Part shown: piece by piece, positions 41,469 through 49,394 of the stretch
Numbering within the stretch: position 1 is the stretch's first letter
How the letters are laid out: the number at the start of each line of letters is the position of its first letter
Source: Anaerolineaceae bacterium
Lineage (GTDB): Bacteria; Chloroflexota; Anaerolineae; Anaerolineales; Anaerolineaceae
Reading direction: 5' to 3'
Length of the DNA stretch: 49,394 nt
NCBI GenBank assembly: GCA_020845515.1
Contig: JADLFQ010000059.1
Location: forward strand, 1-49,394
The notes under the pieces: generated by a model
Told to the model about the DNA's origin: nothing
Database searches by the model: none
What the model saw: the letters and a program-made list of their open reading frames with translations, nothing else
Program-made: the position numbers and the translations under genes

Positions 41469-43181
41469 TCAACTAATTAGCCGTCTTCTATCGAGCATCC
41501 AGAACATAATCTGCATACGGAAAACCCAGGGTGAGATTGATTTCGCCATATCATAACCGAGGGTCTTACCGGCATCTGCCAGCTTCTCAAATCTATCTAC
41601 GATCTCCTTGGCAGTGAGTGTGCTGATGGTGCCGTAGATTTCAAAGGGCAGGTCTGCCAGTACCTTGCCATCCTTCATGGCAAGGAAGCCGCCAGGGTAA
41701 GTATCCATTGCCATAGCTGCGGCATACATATCATCCAGGTCAGCACCCACAATGCAGATTTGTGGGGTGAGCGAGGTGTAGATACCAGCCAGAGCACCCC
41801 GTTGCAGACCGAATTTGCTGATGAAGCCATTGATGATCTTGCGCTCTCCATCCGCATAGCGCTGGATGATAGACCAGCGGGAGAGCTCTGGCGGTGCAAC
41901 AATGCGTCCATTTTCATACGGCAGCCAGCTTTCTTCGATATTTGAGGGCATGCCCATGTAAAGGCAGACCACCTTGGCTTGCTTGCCGTCCGGTGAGACC
42001 TCGAGGGGGACGATCTCCAGGTCTTGTTTTTTGAGGTTGGCAAGGCCAGGCTGCGCCTTTCCAATCACGGCGGAGTAGTCAATCTGGGGTTGTTCGAGAA
42101 GCCTGCCATTTTCGGCGACGAGCGAGCCGCCTTTCATAACCATGACGGGTTCTATGACCTTGAGGTCTTCAAGGAAGAGAATATCTGCGAAGCGGCCCGG
42201 GGTGAGGGAGCCGACTTGCTGTTCGAGACCGAAGCTTTTGGCAGCATTGAGAGAGGCGATGCGGAGGGCGGCGATGGGGCTCATACCGAAGCCGATGGCA
42301 AGCTTGACGTTGTAGTTGAGGTGGCCGCGTTCGTAGATAATCGGGATCGTGAGGTCATCGGTGCAGAACAGAACACCATCGGTTGGCAGGTGGTTGTTGA
42401 GCAGACCGGGTATGGTACGGTACGAGCAGCTCAATGCCCCCTCGGCGCCTTCCCTGACCATGGGATGCATACCGAGCCTGAGGCACTCTTCCAGTTGTGC
42501 GTAATCCCAGACATTGTGGTTGTTGACAGTGCCAACCATGGCAAACAGGTTGGCAGGGTAGGCATCATCGAAGTATTTGACATGGCTGTGAATGAGTTTG
42601 CCCTTGGATTTGGCGTAAACTATCTGTTCGAGCACGACGTCCAAACCATCAAGAAAATCCATCTCGGCAAATTCGCCCTGGGCGATGGTGAGATCCATAT
42701 CGAGAATCGCCCTGGCAATATCCCAGTCCACCTTCTTGCCCGGCGCCTGCAAGTATACCCGGTAGGGCAATCTGTCGAGGTGGGAGAAGATCACTTCCAC
42801 GGCTTTGACACCGTCGCGTTTGGCAGCACCCACAACATCCTCTATTTCGCATATTAGGGTGGTGGTACCGAAAGGCACAATCGCATCGGCGAAGGCGGCT
42901 GGCGTTACCAGATGGGAATCTATATGGCAGTGGGCGTCAATGAAGCCCGGGGCAGCATACAAGCCTTTGCCGTCCATGACCTCCCTGGTCTGTACGCTTT
43001 CAGGCGGGTCAAGGGCGATGATGATCCCATTTTTTATGAGAATGGAACCTTCTTTGACCCTTTCAGAGTAAACGTCTACAATTTTTATGTTCTTGATTAG
43101 AAGGTCGGCGGGGCTTTTCCCCATGACCGCATCAAAATTATCCCGCAATTCCAAAAATTCTTTTGATTTCCTTATATCCAT
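41469..43181 (-). CDS. Adenine-deaminase-family amidohydrolase
   Basis: The protein has 570 residues. The amidohydrolase core has GFIDAHCHIDSHLVTP (His84, His86), CEIEDVVG, a HSH at 198-200, NNHN at 220-223 and FCTDD with Asp275. The late segment PIAALRIASLNAAKSFGLEQ and LTPGRFADILFLEDL, plus a C-terminal Ade domain (IVGADLDDMYAAAMAMDTYP), place it in the Ade family. In typical adenine deaminases the segment near residue 220 reads SDHE and the HSH region reads DGHAPG; here both differ, so the base may be another purine or a related heterocycle. It follows the BMP lipoprotein gene, hence probably acts on imported nucleoside-derived bases. Confidence 0.82.
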   Translation of the reverse strand: MDIRKSKEFLELRDNFDAVMGKSPADLLIKNIKIVDVYSERVKEGSILIKNGIIIALDPPESVQTREVMDGKGLYAAPGFIDAHCHIDSHLVTPAAFADAIVPFGTTTLICEIEDVVGAAKRDGVKAVEVIFSHLDRLPYRVYLQAPGKKVDWDIARAILDMDLTIAQGEFAEMDFLDGLDVVLEQIVYAKSKGKLIHSHVKYFDDAYPANLFAMVGTVNNHNVWDYAQLEECLRLGMHPMVREGAEGALSCSYRTIPGLLNNHLPTDGVLFCTDDLTIPIIYERGHLNYNVKLAIGFGMSPIAALRIASLNAAKSFGLEQQVGSLTPGRFADILFLEDLKVIEPVMVMKGGSLVAENGRLLEQPQIDYSAVIGKAQPGLANLKKQDLEIVPLEVSPDGKQAKVVCLYMGMPSNIEESWLPYENGRIVAPPELSRWSIIQRYADGERKIINGFISKFGLQRGALAGIYTSLTPQICIVGADLDDMYAAAMAMDTYPGGFLAMKDGKVLADLPFEIYGTISTLTAKEIVDRFEKLADAGKTLGYDMAKSISPWVFRMQIMFWMLDRRRLIS

Positions 43182-43279
43182 ACTGATTTCTTCACCAATT
43201 TATATCCCTTCCGCTCGACGCAGATTATCTTGCCCCCTGCTGACCGCTCAGAACGTTTCTATGTGAACTGGCTGGTTAT

Positions 43280-43307
43280 CCCTATGCAGGCTCTCGCCTG
43301 CATAGGG
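43280..43307. repeat. Perfect 12-bp hairpin between BMP lipoprotein and deaminase genes
   Basis: CCCTATGCAGGC (43280-43291) pairs with GCCTGCATAGGG (43296-43307), loop TCTC. No T-run lies on either side, so it is likely an mRNA stabiliser or processing site. The gap otherwise shows only a weak ribosome site for the deaminase. Confidence 0.65.
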
Positions 43308-43352
43308 GGTATGCTGTTATCTTAATTAAATGTTTCTCAACAGGCATGCGGT

Positions 43353-44477
43353 TTATTCTTTCAACTCTTTCTCCATCGCTTCCAGATCAATTTTGCCAGA
43401 TTTAAGCTCTTCCATAACTTCGTCGAGTTTGTCTTTAACCTCTTGGGGCACTTTATCTTCAAAACCGTGCCAGGGAGAAAGATAAACTGCGCCCTTGCTT
43501 GCATTCATATTGACATATTCTGCCTTCAGGTTGTCATTGAGATAACGTTCCGCTACTTCTTTCATCAAGAGAGTATGGTCCTTTATTATGCTGACAAGGA
43601 CGGTATTAGGCGCTAGGTTGTTTTGATCAGTGTTATTGCCGATCGCTAAAATTCCCCGCTTCTCGGCAGCCTGAAGCGTTCCCCGCGCTACAGCGTTGCC
43701 GCTTGTGAAAACAATATCAACACCGTTATCCACAAGAGAGTTGGTGGCTTCGTTCATTCTGACTGGATCCGCATTATTTCCGGTTAAAACAGTAGTAGCC
43801 TCGACATCGGGATTCACATATTCGGCGCCCATTTTAAAGCCGTGTGAAGTTTTGGTGGTGGGGAGGGACTCTTGACCGGAGACAAAAGCTACCTTACCGG
43901 TTTTTGTCATCAACCCAGCAACAGCGCCCGCAAGAAAGCCTTGCTCCATGCTGTCTGCAGAGATGGAGAGCACATTCGGTTCTTGAAACGATAACCCACT
44001 AGTACAAATGAAAGTAATGTCGGGGTATTCAGGCGCTACCCGGTAGAATATATCCAGAAAGTTGTTAGCATGACCAATGATGATCGCGTAGCCTGCGTCT
44101 GCATAGGTGCGCACGACTTCTTCCATATCGGGGTAATTAATCTTTTCGGCAAGAGTACTTTCAAAACCGTACTCTTTCTCGATTGCCAACAGCCCTTCGT
44201 AAATGGAAGAGTTCCAACCGCCGTCATTGATAGTCCCCAAAGTTAATAGGGCAATCTTCGCGCCATCTGCCGATTTTTTCTCCACGACAGGTTCTGGGGT
44301 ATCTTCTGCTTTTACCTCTACGGTAGGAGCAGCAGTGGGAGCCTCTACGGCCGGAGCCTTGGTTTCTACTGCTGGCGCTTCGGTTGGCTGGCTGACTTGC
44401 TGACCCCCGCAAGCCGTCAACATAAGCATAAGCACCAGACCAACAATAAACACCCTGAATTTCATGGACTTAAACAT
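43353..44477 (-). CDS. BMP-family nucleoside-binding ABC lipoprotein
   Basis: The protein has 374 residues from ATG 44477, preceded by GGGAGG. The signal peptide ends in lipobox LTAC (Cys22) and a Pro/Glu/Val-rich linker of about 45 residues follows. The mature part starts IALLTLGTINDGGWNSSIYE and has FICTSGLSFQEPNVLSISAD and VAFVSGQESLPTTKTSHGFK. It is a Med/PnrA-type protein of the BMP family, whose members bind purine nucleosides or, in some, autoinducer-like ligands. It has its own promoter and structured leader and is separate from the permease operon, although functionally part of it. Confidence 0.92.
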   Translation of the reverse strand: MFKSMKFRVFIVGLVLMLMLTACGGQQVSQPTEAPAVETKAPAVEAPTAAPTVEVKAEDTPEPVVEKKSADGAKIALLTLGTINDGGWNSSIYEGLLAIEKEYGFESTLAEKINYPDMEEVVRTYADAGYAIIIGHANNFLDIFYRVAPEYPDITFICTSGLSFQEPNVLSISADSMEQGFLAGAVAGLMTKTGKVAFVSGQESLPTTKTSHGFKMGAEYVNPDVEATTVLTGNNADPVRMNEATNSLVDNGVDIVFTSGNAVARGTLQAAEKRGILAIGNNTDQNNLAPNTVLVSIIKDHTLLMKEVAERYLNDNLKAEYVNMNASKGAVYLSPWHGFEDKVPQEVKDKLDEVMEELKSGKIDLEAMEKELKE

Positions 44478-44593
44478 GACCTGCCTCCCTTTATTGTATT
44501 ATCGTTATTTTGAGTTATTCCAATTTCAAGAGATTACATACCCCCCAGGCAAACAGTATATTGTATCCAACCACCTCCTTTTTAGTTATTAAT

Positions 44594-44637
44594 AAAAAGC
44601 CGCAGGTAGAACCCCTGTACCGGGATTTCTACCTGCG
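44594..44637 (-). terminator. Attenuator terminator in the BMP leader
   Basis: On the minus strand CGCAGGTAGAA pairs with TTCTACCTGCG (44627-44637 with 44601-44611), then GCTTTTT. It lies about 115 bases before the BMP ATG, so it can end transcription early. Its 5' arm is also the 3' strand of the basal stem of the element at 44629-44674. Confidence 0.8.
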
Positions 44638-44730
44638 ACAAAAGAACGCTAGCCATTCCTAAGTCTTCAGATAGCAATAATAGGCGTTGTGCTTTCCTTA
44701 CCGGAGAGGACAACTTCCCCTATTCGATGA
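44629..44730 (-). promoter_or_regulatory. Structured leader A, candidate riboswitch-like element
   Basis: On the minus strand a basal stem CTATCTG (44668-44674) pairs with CAGGTAG (44629-44635), one U-G wobble. It encloses a hairpin GGAAT/GTTCT (44655-44659 with 44643-44647). The basal stem and the terminator are mutually exclusive. Upstream, AATAGG/CCTATT and GTTGT/ACAAC nest as a further hairpin. A homologous element, with compensating changes, occurs at 49213-49254. The element does not match a riboswitch class I know. Confidence 0.6.
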
Positions 44731-44737
44731 CAAAAAA

Positions 44738-44766
44738 ATTATAGCATTTCAGTGTACAAAAGTCAA
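44738..44766 (-). promoter_or_regulatory. Promoter of the BMP lipoprotein gene
   Basis: On the minus strand TTGACT (44761-44766), 17 bases, TATAAT (44738-44743) with a TG in front; start expected near 44731, giving a leader of about 254 bases. Confidence 0.82.
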
Positions 44767-44812
44767 ACTTTGGCCCTTTGATAATTTTAAGATTCTTGAG
44801 AGCCTGCCCACA

Positions 44813-45532
44813 TCACAGCAACGACCATGCCCAGGACACAGGGATGCTGAACAACAGAACAGGCAACAGGTTGGAGACTTTGATGGGTTTAATTTCGCTG
44901 AGTCGCAAGGCGGCTGCCATTGAGATAACGCCGCCACAAGCTAAAAAGTCTCCAGTCATCGCGTCGGTAAAGACCGGCATGATGAAACGGGAGAGCCCAA
45001 ATAACGCCATAAAGATGAAGAATTGTGGTATAGCAATAAACGATATCAAAAAACCAACAGAAGTACCGAATACTATAGAGACAAAAAAATCTAGAATGGA
45101 TTTGGAGAAAAGCAAGGCAGTATCTCCAGTAATTCCCTCGGTTAGTACGCCAATTATTCCCGAACTTCCTGCACAGAAGAGTACCAGAATACTGATAAAC
45201 TGCCCGATGAGTAAATCGTCCTCCACTTCGGCCTTGGTTGCATCTCTCTCAGCTAGTTTTCTTAGCTTTCTGGAACCTTTCGCAATAGCACCCTCGATGT
45301 CCAATGCTTCTCCAGCCACCGCTCCCAGTATCACCGCACGGATGACTGCAGGCAGTGTGACGATATTTCGTAAAAGGTAGATTGCCATAGCAAAGCTGGC
45401 TAACCCGATTAACCTAGGCATTGCGGTTCTAATGTGCTCCGGGATGTGTCTGCCGAAAACACCACCTGCAACCCCTCCAAGCACAATGGCAATACTATTA
45501 ACTATGATCCCTATGGGCATGGAGACATCCAT
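44813..45532 (-). CDS. DUF554 membrane protein
   Basis: This 239-residue, six- to seven-span membrane protein has GIIVNSIAIVLGGVAGGVFG at the N terminus, GAVAGEALDIEGAI, and GFLISFIAIPQFFIFMAL. DUF554 proteins are of unknown function, possibly transporters. The start overlaps the ATPase gene by 22 bases and it ends that minus-strand run, so it is co-transcribed with the nucleoside transporter. It may use the same ligand or export a product. A start at 45520 (MPIGII) is an alternative. Confidence 0.85.
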   Translation of the reverse strand: MDVSMPIGIIVNSIAIVLGGVAGGVFGRHIPEHIRTAMPRLIGLASFAMAIYLLRNIVTLPAVIRAVILGAVAGEALDIEGAIAKGSRKLRKLAERDATKAEVEDDLLIGQFISILVLFCAGSSGIIGVLTEGITGDTALLFSKSILDFFVSIVFGTSVGFLISFIAIPQFFIFMALFGLSRFIMPVFTDAMTGDFLACGGVISMAAALRLSEIKPIKVSNLLPVLLFSIPVSWAWSLL

Positions 45533-47049
45533 TCCAGCGAGTCTTGTGGTCGTGTGCCTGCCATCAGCAAACCAATATACTCCCGTGTAACTTGTGGATC
45601 ATCAATAAGACCGATGATCCCACCCTCGTACATTACAATAATGCGGTCGGAAAGCTCCATGATCTCATCCAATTCAGTAGATACAAGCAATACAGCCGAG
45701 CCGCTATCACGCGCCGCAACGATGCGAGACTGAATGTACTTTGTCGCGCCGATATCAAGACCGCGATCGGGATGCATTGCAATAAGAAGTTTTGGTTTGC
45801 GCTCTAACTCTCGTCCTACGATGAACTTCTGTTGGTTGCCACCGGAAAGCTTGTCTGCTTTCTCTTCTATGCTAGGGGTTTTAACGTTGAATTCCTTGCA
45901 AAGCTCCTGGGCATATCCCGAAATCCACTTCCAGTTAAGAAAGCCCTTTGTTGAATAAGGTTCTTTGAAATAATTCATTAAAATTAGGTTCTCCTTGACA
46001 GACATATCTTTGAGCATTCCGCGCCTGTGCCTGTCCTCTGGAATGTGAGAAACCCCCTGTTCTAGAATGGTGCGCGCAGCCAATTTGGGGATTTCAACTC
46101 CCATAATCCTGATTACACCAGAATCAATTTTTCTCAACCCTGTCAGGCATTCCACCAACTCGGATTGACCATTACCGTCCACGCCAGCAACACCTAATAT
46201 CTCTCCGGCATGCACATCAAAGGAGACATTTTTAAGTGCGGGCAGTCCCTTGTTGTTGCGAGCGTTAAGGTTTTTTATGCTTAATACCTCTTCTCCCGGT
46301 ACGGCGGGAGTCTTTTGGACGCTGAACTCTACATCTTTGCCAACCATCAACCGAGCAAGCTCTTGTTTGTTCTTAACATCATTGATATTTACCGTGGTTT
46401 CTAACTTTCCATGCCGGAGAACTGTACAGCGTCCGCACAACTGCATGACTTCCGGCAGTTTATGGGTAATGAAAATGACGGTGTGCCCTTCTTCACTAAG
46501 TTTTCTTACCATCGTGAAGAAAACACTTACTTCCTGAGGCGTTAGCACGGCAGTAGGTTCATCCAGTATAAGGAGTTTCACGCCTCGATACAGCGCCTTG
46601 ATGATTTCCAATCTCTGCTGCTGTCCTACCGATAACTTCCATGTTTCCATGAAAGGATCAATCGTCATATCATATTTGGCAGCTTCCGCACAGACGTCTG
46701 AAGCTGCCCGCTTAAGATCTAGAATCTGTTTATTCTCCTTCATCCCTAAGACAACATTTTCTATAATCGTCAGCGCTGGAATTAGCATGAAATGCTGGTG
46801 CACCATGCCAATGCCCAGATCAATCGCCTCCTTGGGGCTCGTGATAGCGACCTTTTTATCGTTAATCCAGATCTCTCCGGAGGTTTGACGATACAATCCA
46901 TAGAGAATATTCATCAGGGTGGTTTTGCCTGCGCCATTTTCACCGAGCAGAGCGTGAATCTCACCTTTTTCCACGCTGAAATTGATGTTGTCGTTAGCCA
47001 CTACGCCAGGAAAAACTTTTGTTATTTGTTTCATTTCCAAATAAGCCAT
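45511..47049 (-). CDS. BMP-type ABC transporter ATPase (two domains)
   Basis: The protein has 512 residues from ATG 47049 (AAAGGGG upstream); longer in-frame starts lack a site and run into the permease gene. In the first domain Walker A is GENGAGKTT, the signature LSVGQQQRLEI and Walker B LLILDEPTAVL. In the second domain Walker A is degenerate (GVDGNGQSE) with the signature LSGGNQQKFIVGREL. This asymmetry is typical of RbsA/YufO-type ATPases. It drives the permeases 47093-48013 and 48003-49091. Confidence 0.95.
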   Translation of the reverse strand: MAYLEMKQITKVFPGVVANDNINFSVEKGEIHALLGENGAGKTTLMNILYGLYRQTSGEIWINDKKVAITSPKEAIDLGIGMVHQHFMLIPALTIIENVVLGMKENKQILDLKRAASDVCAEAAKYDMTIDPFMETWKLSVGQQQRLEIIKALYRGVKLLILDEPTAVLTPQEVSVFFTMVRKLSEEGHTVIFITHKLPEVMQLCGRCTVLRHGKLETTVNINDVKNKQELARLMVGKDVEFSVQKTPAVPGEEVLSIKNLNARNNKGLPALKNVSFDVHAGEILGVAGVDGNGQSELVECLTGLRKIDSGVIRIMGVEIPKLAARTILEQGVSHIPEDRHRRGMLKDMSVKENLILMNYFKEPYSTKGFLNWKWISGYAQELCKEFNVKTPSIEEKADKLSGGNQQKFIVGRELERKPKLLIAMHPDRGLDIGATKYIQSRIVAARDSGSAVLLVSTELDEIMELSDRIIVMYEGGIIGLIDDPQVTREYIGLLMAGTRPQDSLEWMSPCP

Positions 47050-47092
47050 CGCGTTGCCCCTTTCAAGGTATCTCAGATTAGTGCTGTGATGT

Positions 47093-48013
47093 CTATTCTT
47101 TGATATATGGCTGCGCCATAGCAGCTGGGCCTTTGTTCTCACCCACGAAACCACAAATGGCTAATATTGTGAGTACATAGGGTATCATCAATAAAAATTG
47201 GTAGGGGATAACAGAACCCCCCGCCTGCAACCTGTATTGCAGCGCGTCCCCTGCTCCGAAGATCAGGGCTGCGAGCATCACGCCTACTGGCGAATATTTA
47301 CCGAATACTACCGCGGCGACTGCCATATAGCCGCGACCGGCCATTAAGTCCTCGACAAAGAAATTTAATAAGCCTAATGTAAGGTATGCGCCCGCGAACC
47401 CTGCCATTAATCCACTGAAAAGGATGGCGCCGTAACGAACTTTGAATACATTAATGCCAACGGTATCGCAAGCCCTTGGATGCTCGCCTACAGCACGAAC
47501 TTTGAGACCAATGTCAGTCCTGAATAATATAAAAGACGCTAAGGGTATGCAGAGAAATATGAGATATGCTGGTGCATGCTGGGTGAAGAGCGATGTACCT
47601 AATATTGGAATATCGCTTAAACCAGGTATGGCCAACGGGCTGAAAGATTCAATTTTTATTGGTTCAGTATTCATCCCAAACAGCCGCCGGAAAAGCGTTG
47701 TAGTTAATCCTATAGCCAGCATGTTTATCCCCATGCCTACGACTACCTGATCCGCTTTTACGGTAACGGTAAAATATGCGAAGATCAGAGAAATCAACAT
47801 GGAAGATAACATAGCCACCAATACGCCAATCCAAGCGCTGCTAAAAAGATATGAACCCACCACCCCCATAAAAGCCCCAATAAGCATAAATCCTTCGGCG
47901 CCTATGTTGACAATCCCTGCTCTAGATCCGAACACTAACCCGATACCGCATATCAGGATCGGAAGAGCAGAACGGATAGCCATGGAAATGTAGTTGCTAA
48001 TCTCAATTGCCAT
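47093..48013 (-). CDS. BMP-type nucleoside ABC permease, YufQ-like
   Basis: The protein has 306 residues and about eight to nine membrane segments. Typical stretches are FGSRAGIVNIGAEGFMLIGA, FRTDIGLKVRAVGEHPRACD and LMAGRGYMAVAAVVFGKYSP. It forms a pair with the following permease, whose stop overlaps its start by 11 bases. The transport substrate is, by family, a nucleoside. Confidence 0.93.
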   Translation of the reverse strand: MAIEISNYISMAIRSALPILICGIGLVFGSRAGIVNIGAEGFMLIGAFMGVVGSYLFSSAWIGVLVAMLSSMLISLIFAYFTVTVKADQVVVGMGINMLAIGLTTTLFRRLFGMNTEPIKIESFSPLAIPGLSDIPILGTSLFTQHAPAYLIFLCIPLASFILFRTDIGLKVRAVGEHPRACDTVGINVFKVRYGAILFSGLMAGFAGAYLTLGLLNFFVEDLMAGRGYMAVAAVVFGKYSPVGVMLAALIFGAGDALQYRLQAGGSVIPYQFLLMIPYVLTILAICGFVGENKGPAAMAQPYIKE

Positions 48014-49091
48014 TCATTCCTCCCGCCTTCTCTAATTGCTTATTTCTGCGCAGCAGTTTTGTTAGATTGTATATTTCACGACCTGCCACAAAAATGATCA
48101 CCAATGCTTGTATAATCTGGATGACGGCCACCGGCACCTGCGCTAGCATCTTCATGGTGTTGGAACCACTTTTGAGCACCCCAAATAATAGTCCGGAAAG
48201 CAGAATACCTACCGGATGAGAATTGCCCAGCAACGCTACAGGTAAGCCTTCATAGCCATACTGTGGCGAAAAATCTTGGAAGAGACGAAATTGTACGCCA
48301 ATTACTTCACAACAGCCTGCCAGCCCGGCAAAACCACCTGCCAGGGCCATTGCCAAAAGAACATTTTTTGAGATGGAAATGCCAGAATACTCGGCTGCGC
48401 CTCGGTTCATACCTACTACCCGCATCTCATAGCCCGAAGTCGTTTTCCAAAGAAATATATAGAAAAATACCAGGCACAAGAGTGCAATGATCAACCCAGC
48501 ATGCAGCCGCGTATTCTCAATAATGCGGGGAATTTGAGCAGAAACTTCCATAATAGCGGTCTGATCGAGATCCCCAGGCTCCTTGAGCGGCCCGGTGACA
48601 AAGAAGCTGACAAGTTTTATCGCGATGTAGTTAAACATGATGCCGGTAATTAGTTCACTAGCCCCGAAGCGCACTTTCAACACGCCTGTTATTAGGCCCA
48701 GCAGCCCGCCGCCGATGAATCCCATCATAACTGTAAGCGGAAGGTGGATGTATCGAGGCAGACCGGCAAAGGACAAGCCGATGAAAGCGGCAAATAACCC
48801 TCCCATATACACCTGTCCCTCTGCCCCAAGGTTGATCAACCCACACCTTTTGGCAATTGCAAAACTGAGACCGGTAAAATACAGCGGTGTAGTTTTTACC
48901 AGCGATTCTGCGATGGCTTTTTTTGTTCCAAGCGATCCTTGCAGGAGGCTCTTGTAGGCAAGTCGCCAGTCAAGCCCCAATATGAAGATCAGCACTGCAC
49001 CGATAACCAGTGCAGCTATTACTGCCAGCACAGGAAAGGACGCAGTGCTTAGACTGCTAAGAACTTTACTTCTTGTAGTTTTGCTTTCCAT
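48003..49091 (-). CDS. BMP-type nucleoside ABC permease, YufP-like
   Basis: The protein has 362 residues from ATG 49091, preceded by GAGAGGG; the in-frame ATG at 49187 lies next to the leader terminator and has no site. CGLINLGAEGQVYMGGLFAA, VKYSGIS-type and GYEMRVVGMNRGAAEYSGIS are the family signatures. The first gene of the permease-ATPase-DUF554 operon is preceded by the leader at 49176-49285. Confidence 0.92.
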   Translation of the reverse strand: MESKTTRSKVLSSLSTASFPVLAVIAALVIGAVLIFILGLDWRLAYKSLLQGSLGTKKAIAESLVKTTPLYFTGLSFAIAKRCGLINLGAEGQVYMGGLFAAFIGLSFAGLPRYIHLPLTVMMGFIGGGLLGLITGVLKVRFGASELITGIMFNYIAIKLVSFFVTGPLKEPGDLDQTAIMEVSAQIPRIIENTRLHAGLIIALLCLVFFYIFLWKTTSGYEMRVVGMNRGAAEYSGISISKNVLLAMALAGGFAGLAGCCEVIGVQFRLFQDFSPQYGYEGLPVALLGNSHPVGILLSGLLFGVLKSGSNTMKMLAQVPVAVIQIIQALVIIFVAGREIYNLTKLLRRNKQLEKAGGMNGN

Positions 49092-49175
49092 CCCCACCCT
49101 CTCTTGAATGAAATTTTGGAGGCTGCCTTCTTCGGATAGTCCAGAAGAATAATTTAATAATTCCTTTGTGTGATT

Positions 49176-49285
49176 AAAAAACTGCAAGCAGAAAGTCTAA
49201 GAAAGATTTTCTACCTGCAGTGCAAGAACAAAGTCTGTCCCTATACCTTCAGGTGAATTAAAAGGCGTTTTCTTTTCTTTATAAA
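49176..49285 (-). promoter_or_regulatory. Structured leader B with attenuator before the permease operon
   Basis: On the minus strand a 16-position stem (49205-49220 with 49182-49197; one mismatch) is followed by TTTTTT (49181-49176), an intrinsic terminator 85 bases before the permease start. Upstream, ACCTG (49250-49254) pairs with CAGGT (49213-49217) and GGGACA with TGTTCT (49236-49241, 49225-49230). It aligns with leader A: AACGCCT, CTGAAG, TAGG and GCAGGTAGAAA are shared at the same spacing. The alignment fades about where the IS-like sequence begins (near 49286). Confidence 0.6.
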
Positions 49286-49321
49286 AAGAGGGAGTGGCTA
49301 AAAGTTGGGTAAAATACCTAT

Positions 49322-49394
49322 ATGATCGAATGTCCAAAGTGTCACCGAACCGAACGTCAAAATCGAGCAGGAAAAACACCCTGCGGCAGCCAGC
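49322..49394 (+). CDS. N terminus of a zinc-ribbon transposase-like protein (cut by window edge)
   Basis: Twenty-four residues are visible: MIECPKCHRTERQNRAGKTP, then CGSQ. The Cys-Pro-x-Cys zinc knuckle with a basic stretch is the usual start of IS1- or ISL3-type transposases. The 35 bases before the ATG contain GAGTGGCTAAAAGTTGGG, which could be the terminal repeat of the element. It is read away from the transporter operon and probably replaced its upstream DNA. The class is uncertain because so little is visible. Confidence 0.45.
   Translation, partial: MIECPKCHRTERQNRAGKTPCGSQ

Noticed and set aside
44594-44637. TTCTACC in the leader hairpin recalls the J2/3 sequence of purine riboswitches
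   Set aside because: The remaining conserved parts (TATA-type J1/2, GTAAA loop, P1 around them) are absent, and TTCTACC is simply the 3' arm of the terminator stem.
44629-44730. CTTAGGAATGGCTAGCG resembles the 3' half of a TPP riboswitch
   Set aside because: The 5' half with GGGGTGC and CTGAGA is missing, and the second copy (49213-49254) does not keep the resemblance.
1-49394. CRISPR arrays or rRNA
   Set aside because: No regularly spaced repeat set and no rRNA-like stretch was found on either strand.

Overview
The window looks like a chromosomal segment of an anaerobic, Gram-positive-like bacterium, most probably a Chloroflexota member close to Anaerolineae. This is an inference from gene content and style: GatCAB, lipoboxes without outer-membrane genes, Pro/Thr-rich surface tails, FHA/PP2C and von Willebrand-type lipoproteins, a YcaQ-type glycosylase, and several TTG/GTG starts. 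No rRNA or other taxonomic marker is present.

From 1 to about 31.9 kb the DNA is GC-rich and housekeeping-like. It holds a partial YcaQ-family gene, then a + strand run of maf, a class B penicillin-binding lipoprotein, rsgA and an NlpC/P60 hydrolase. Next are an ATPase with a winged-helix DNA-binding tail and, divergently, a small membrane ORF coupled to an unusual membrane protein carrying an APH-type kinase domain. They are followed by a GH13 enzyme, a TetR regulator with a textbook operator-promoter, DUF4349 and VWA lipoproteins, and small redox/VOC proteins. After that come a HisN-like phosphatase with DegV, glutamate dehydrogenase, gatB, an aminotransferase, a sugar nucleotidyltransferase and gatCA. 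PadR with two DUF5320 proteins, an FHA/PP2C pair, a DUF3267 membrane protein, a stand-alone response regulator and two tandem tRNA-Ser genes close this part.

Right after the tRNA-Ser pair the sequence becomes visibly more AT-rich and accessory. The first block (32.1-40.7 kb) is a carbohydrate import and catabolism cluster. It has a divergent class II aldolase-like gene and GntR/UTRA regulator, then an FGGY kinase, a CUT1 ABC transporter (two permeases and a binding protein, no ATPase), an SDR dehydrogenase and an inositol-monophosphatase-family enzyme. A decayed IS3-family transposase marks the junction at 40.9-41.4 kb. The second block (41.5-49.1 kb, minus strand) is a BMP/Yuf-type nucleoside ABC transporter (two permeases, double ATPase, lipoprotein), a DUF554 membrane protein and a divergent adenine-deaminase-family amidohydrolase, suggesting nucleoside or purine-like uptake and deamination. 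The start of another insertion sequence lies at the right edge.

The most interesting signal is in RNA. The leaders of the BMP binding-protein gene and of the permease-ATPase operon share an alignable structured element. Its basal stem in each case uses the same bases as the 5' arm of a downstream intrinsic terminator. That is riboswitch-like architecture, and I could not assign it to a class I know. Secondary points are several near-leaderless promoters, a class II aldolase homologue that has lost the usual phosphate-binding motifs, and the lipoprotein-kinase fusion.
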